Source: Hydrogenophilales bacterium RIFOXYD1_FULL_62_11
GTDB taxonomy: Bacteria; Pseudomonadota; Gammaproteobacteria; Burkholderiales; Thiobacillaceae
DNA: 12,227 nt
Direction of reading: 5' to 3'
Assembly: GCA_001802655.1 (NCBI GenBank)
Contig: MGZO01000010.1
Location: forward strand, 4,900 to 17,126
Position numbers and translations under genes: made by a program. The notes below the pieces were generated by a model. The model did no database searches, had not been told where the DNA came from, and saw only the letters and a list, made by a program, of their open reading frames with translations. Positions 12,145 through 12,227 of the stretch are shown piece after piece (within the stretch, counting starts at the first letter, position 1; each line of letters starts with the position of its first letter).

Positions 12145-12227
12145 TTGGCCCCACATCAATTCATTGCTGTCGTTGTCCGGCTTTTCGCCATCTGGTATGC
12201 GATTTTTCTTATTAAACAATTACCCGC
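12145..12227 (+). CDS. Second cassette: start of a small hydrophobic protein (runs off window)
   Basis: Frame from TTG 12145 gives MAPHQFIAVVVRLFAIWYAIFLIKQLP before the edge. The start is supported by AAGGA (12134-12138) with 6 bases spacing. The product opens with a probable membrane helix (about 7-23), and the pattern HQFIAVVVRLFAIW resembles hypothetical membrane proteins often seen in proteobacterial integron arrays, though I cannot name a family. Part of the Shine-Dalgarno is the recombination core GTTAGAA itself, so the ribosome site is formed across the cassette boundary. Confidence 0.65.
   Translation, partial: MAPHQFIAVVVRLFAIWYAIFLIKQLP

Larger units (their letters stand above)
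10605..12227. mobile_element. Chromosomal integron: inactivated intI, attI, at least two cassettes
   Basis: The order is canonical for an integron: integrase gene leftward, attI-type core at 11716-11722 just before the first cassette, and cassettes reading rightward. One complete cassette (11717-12129) and the start of a second (from 12130) are visible; the array continues past the right edge. No transposon end or other transfer gene is seen beside it, so it looks like a chromosomal rather than a mobile-class integron. The cassette part is lower in GC than the flanking genes. Confidence 0.93.

Noticed and set aside
1..12227. CRISPR array, tRNA or rRNA genes
   Set aside because: No regularly spaced direct repeats, cloverleaf or rRNA-like sequence was seen on either strand.

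Overview
The window looks like a piece of a GC-rich (roughly 60%) proteobacterial chromosome, most likely betaproteobacterial. Pointers are a BCAM0308-type zinc-ribbon protein, a fused APH/kinase protein, a cluster of small envelope stress proteins, a large membrane-bound GGDEF/EAL protein, and a chromosomal integron of the environmental type. The genus cannot be fixed from sequence reading alone.

Layout. The left edge cuts a leftward UspA-type stress protein (1-288). A 340-bp spacer separates it from a rightward group (629-3495): an acidic protein with an internal repeat, a 53-residue double-hairpin membrane protein, the BCAM0308-like protein, and a fused phosphotransferase/P-loop kinase. 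A rho-independent terminator at 3513-3536 closes this group and faces the leftward genes. Next come four small leftward envelope genes (3549-5655): a Tyr/Trp/Pro-rich secreted protein, an Lmo0937-type membrane miniprotein, a BON-domain lipoprotein and a glycine-zipper lipoprotein. They are followed by a 1013-residue leftward PAS-PAS-GGDEF-EAL protein (5862-8903) whose catalytic motifs are all intact.

The right third is the most interesting part. Four leftward genes are packed into one apparent operon (9039-11603): an integron integrase, tadA, an L,D-transpeptidase and a MOSC-domain protein, with 4-bp ATGA overlaps at the first two junctions. The integrase is complete in every catalytic residue and in the IntI-specific insertion, but a TAG replaces the conserved Gln of the RTEQAY motif at codon 37, so it reads as a one-mutation pseudogene. 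To the right of it, in the canonical divergent arrangement, lie an attI-type core (GTTAGGA, 11716-11722), a complete 413-bp gene cassette encoding a small tail-anchored membrane protein, its attC site (12058-12135, with R'', L'', L', R' and an extrahelical base), and the start of a second cassette running off the window.

The attI region carries extra structure: a candidate cassette promoter, a 14-bp perfect palindrome straddling its predicted transcription start, a 10-bp inverted repeat pair flanking the intI/attI intergenic region, and a near-consensus LexA-like box just upstream of intI. The best candidates for undescribed biology are the cassette protein and the tadA-coupled, amber-interrupted integrase.
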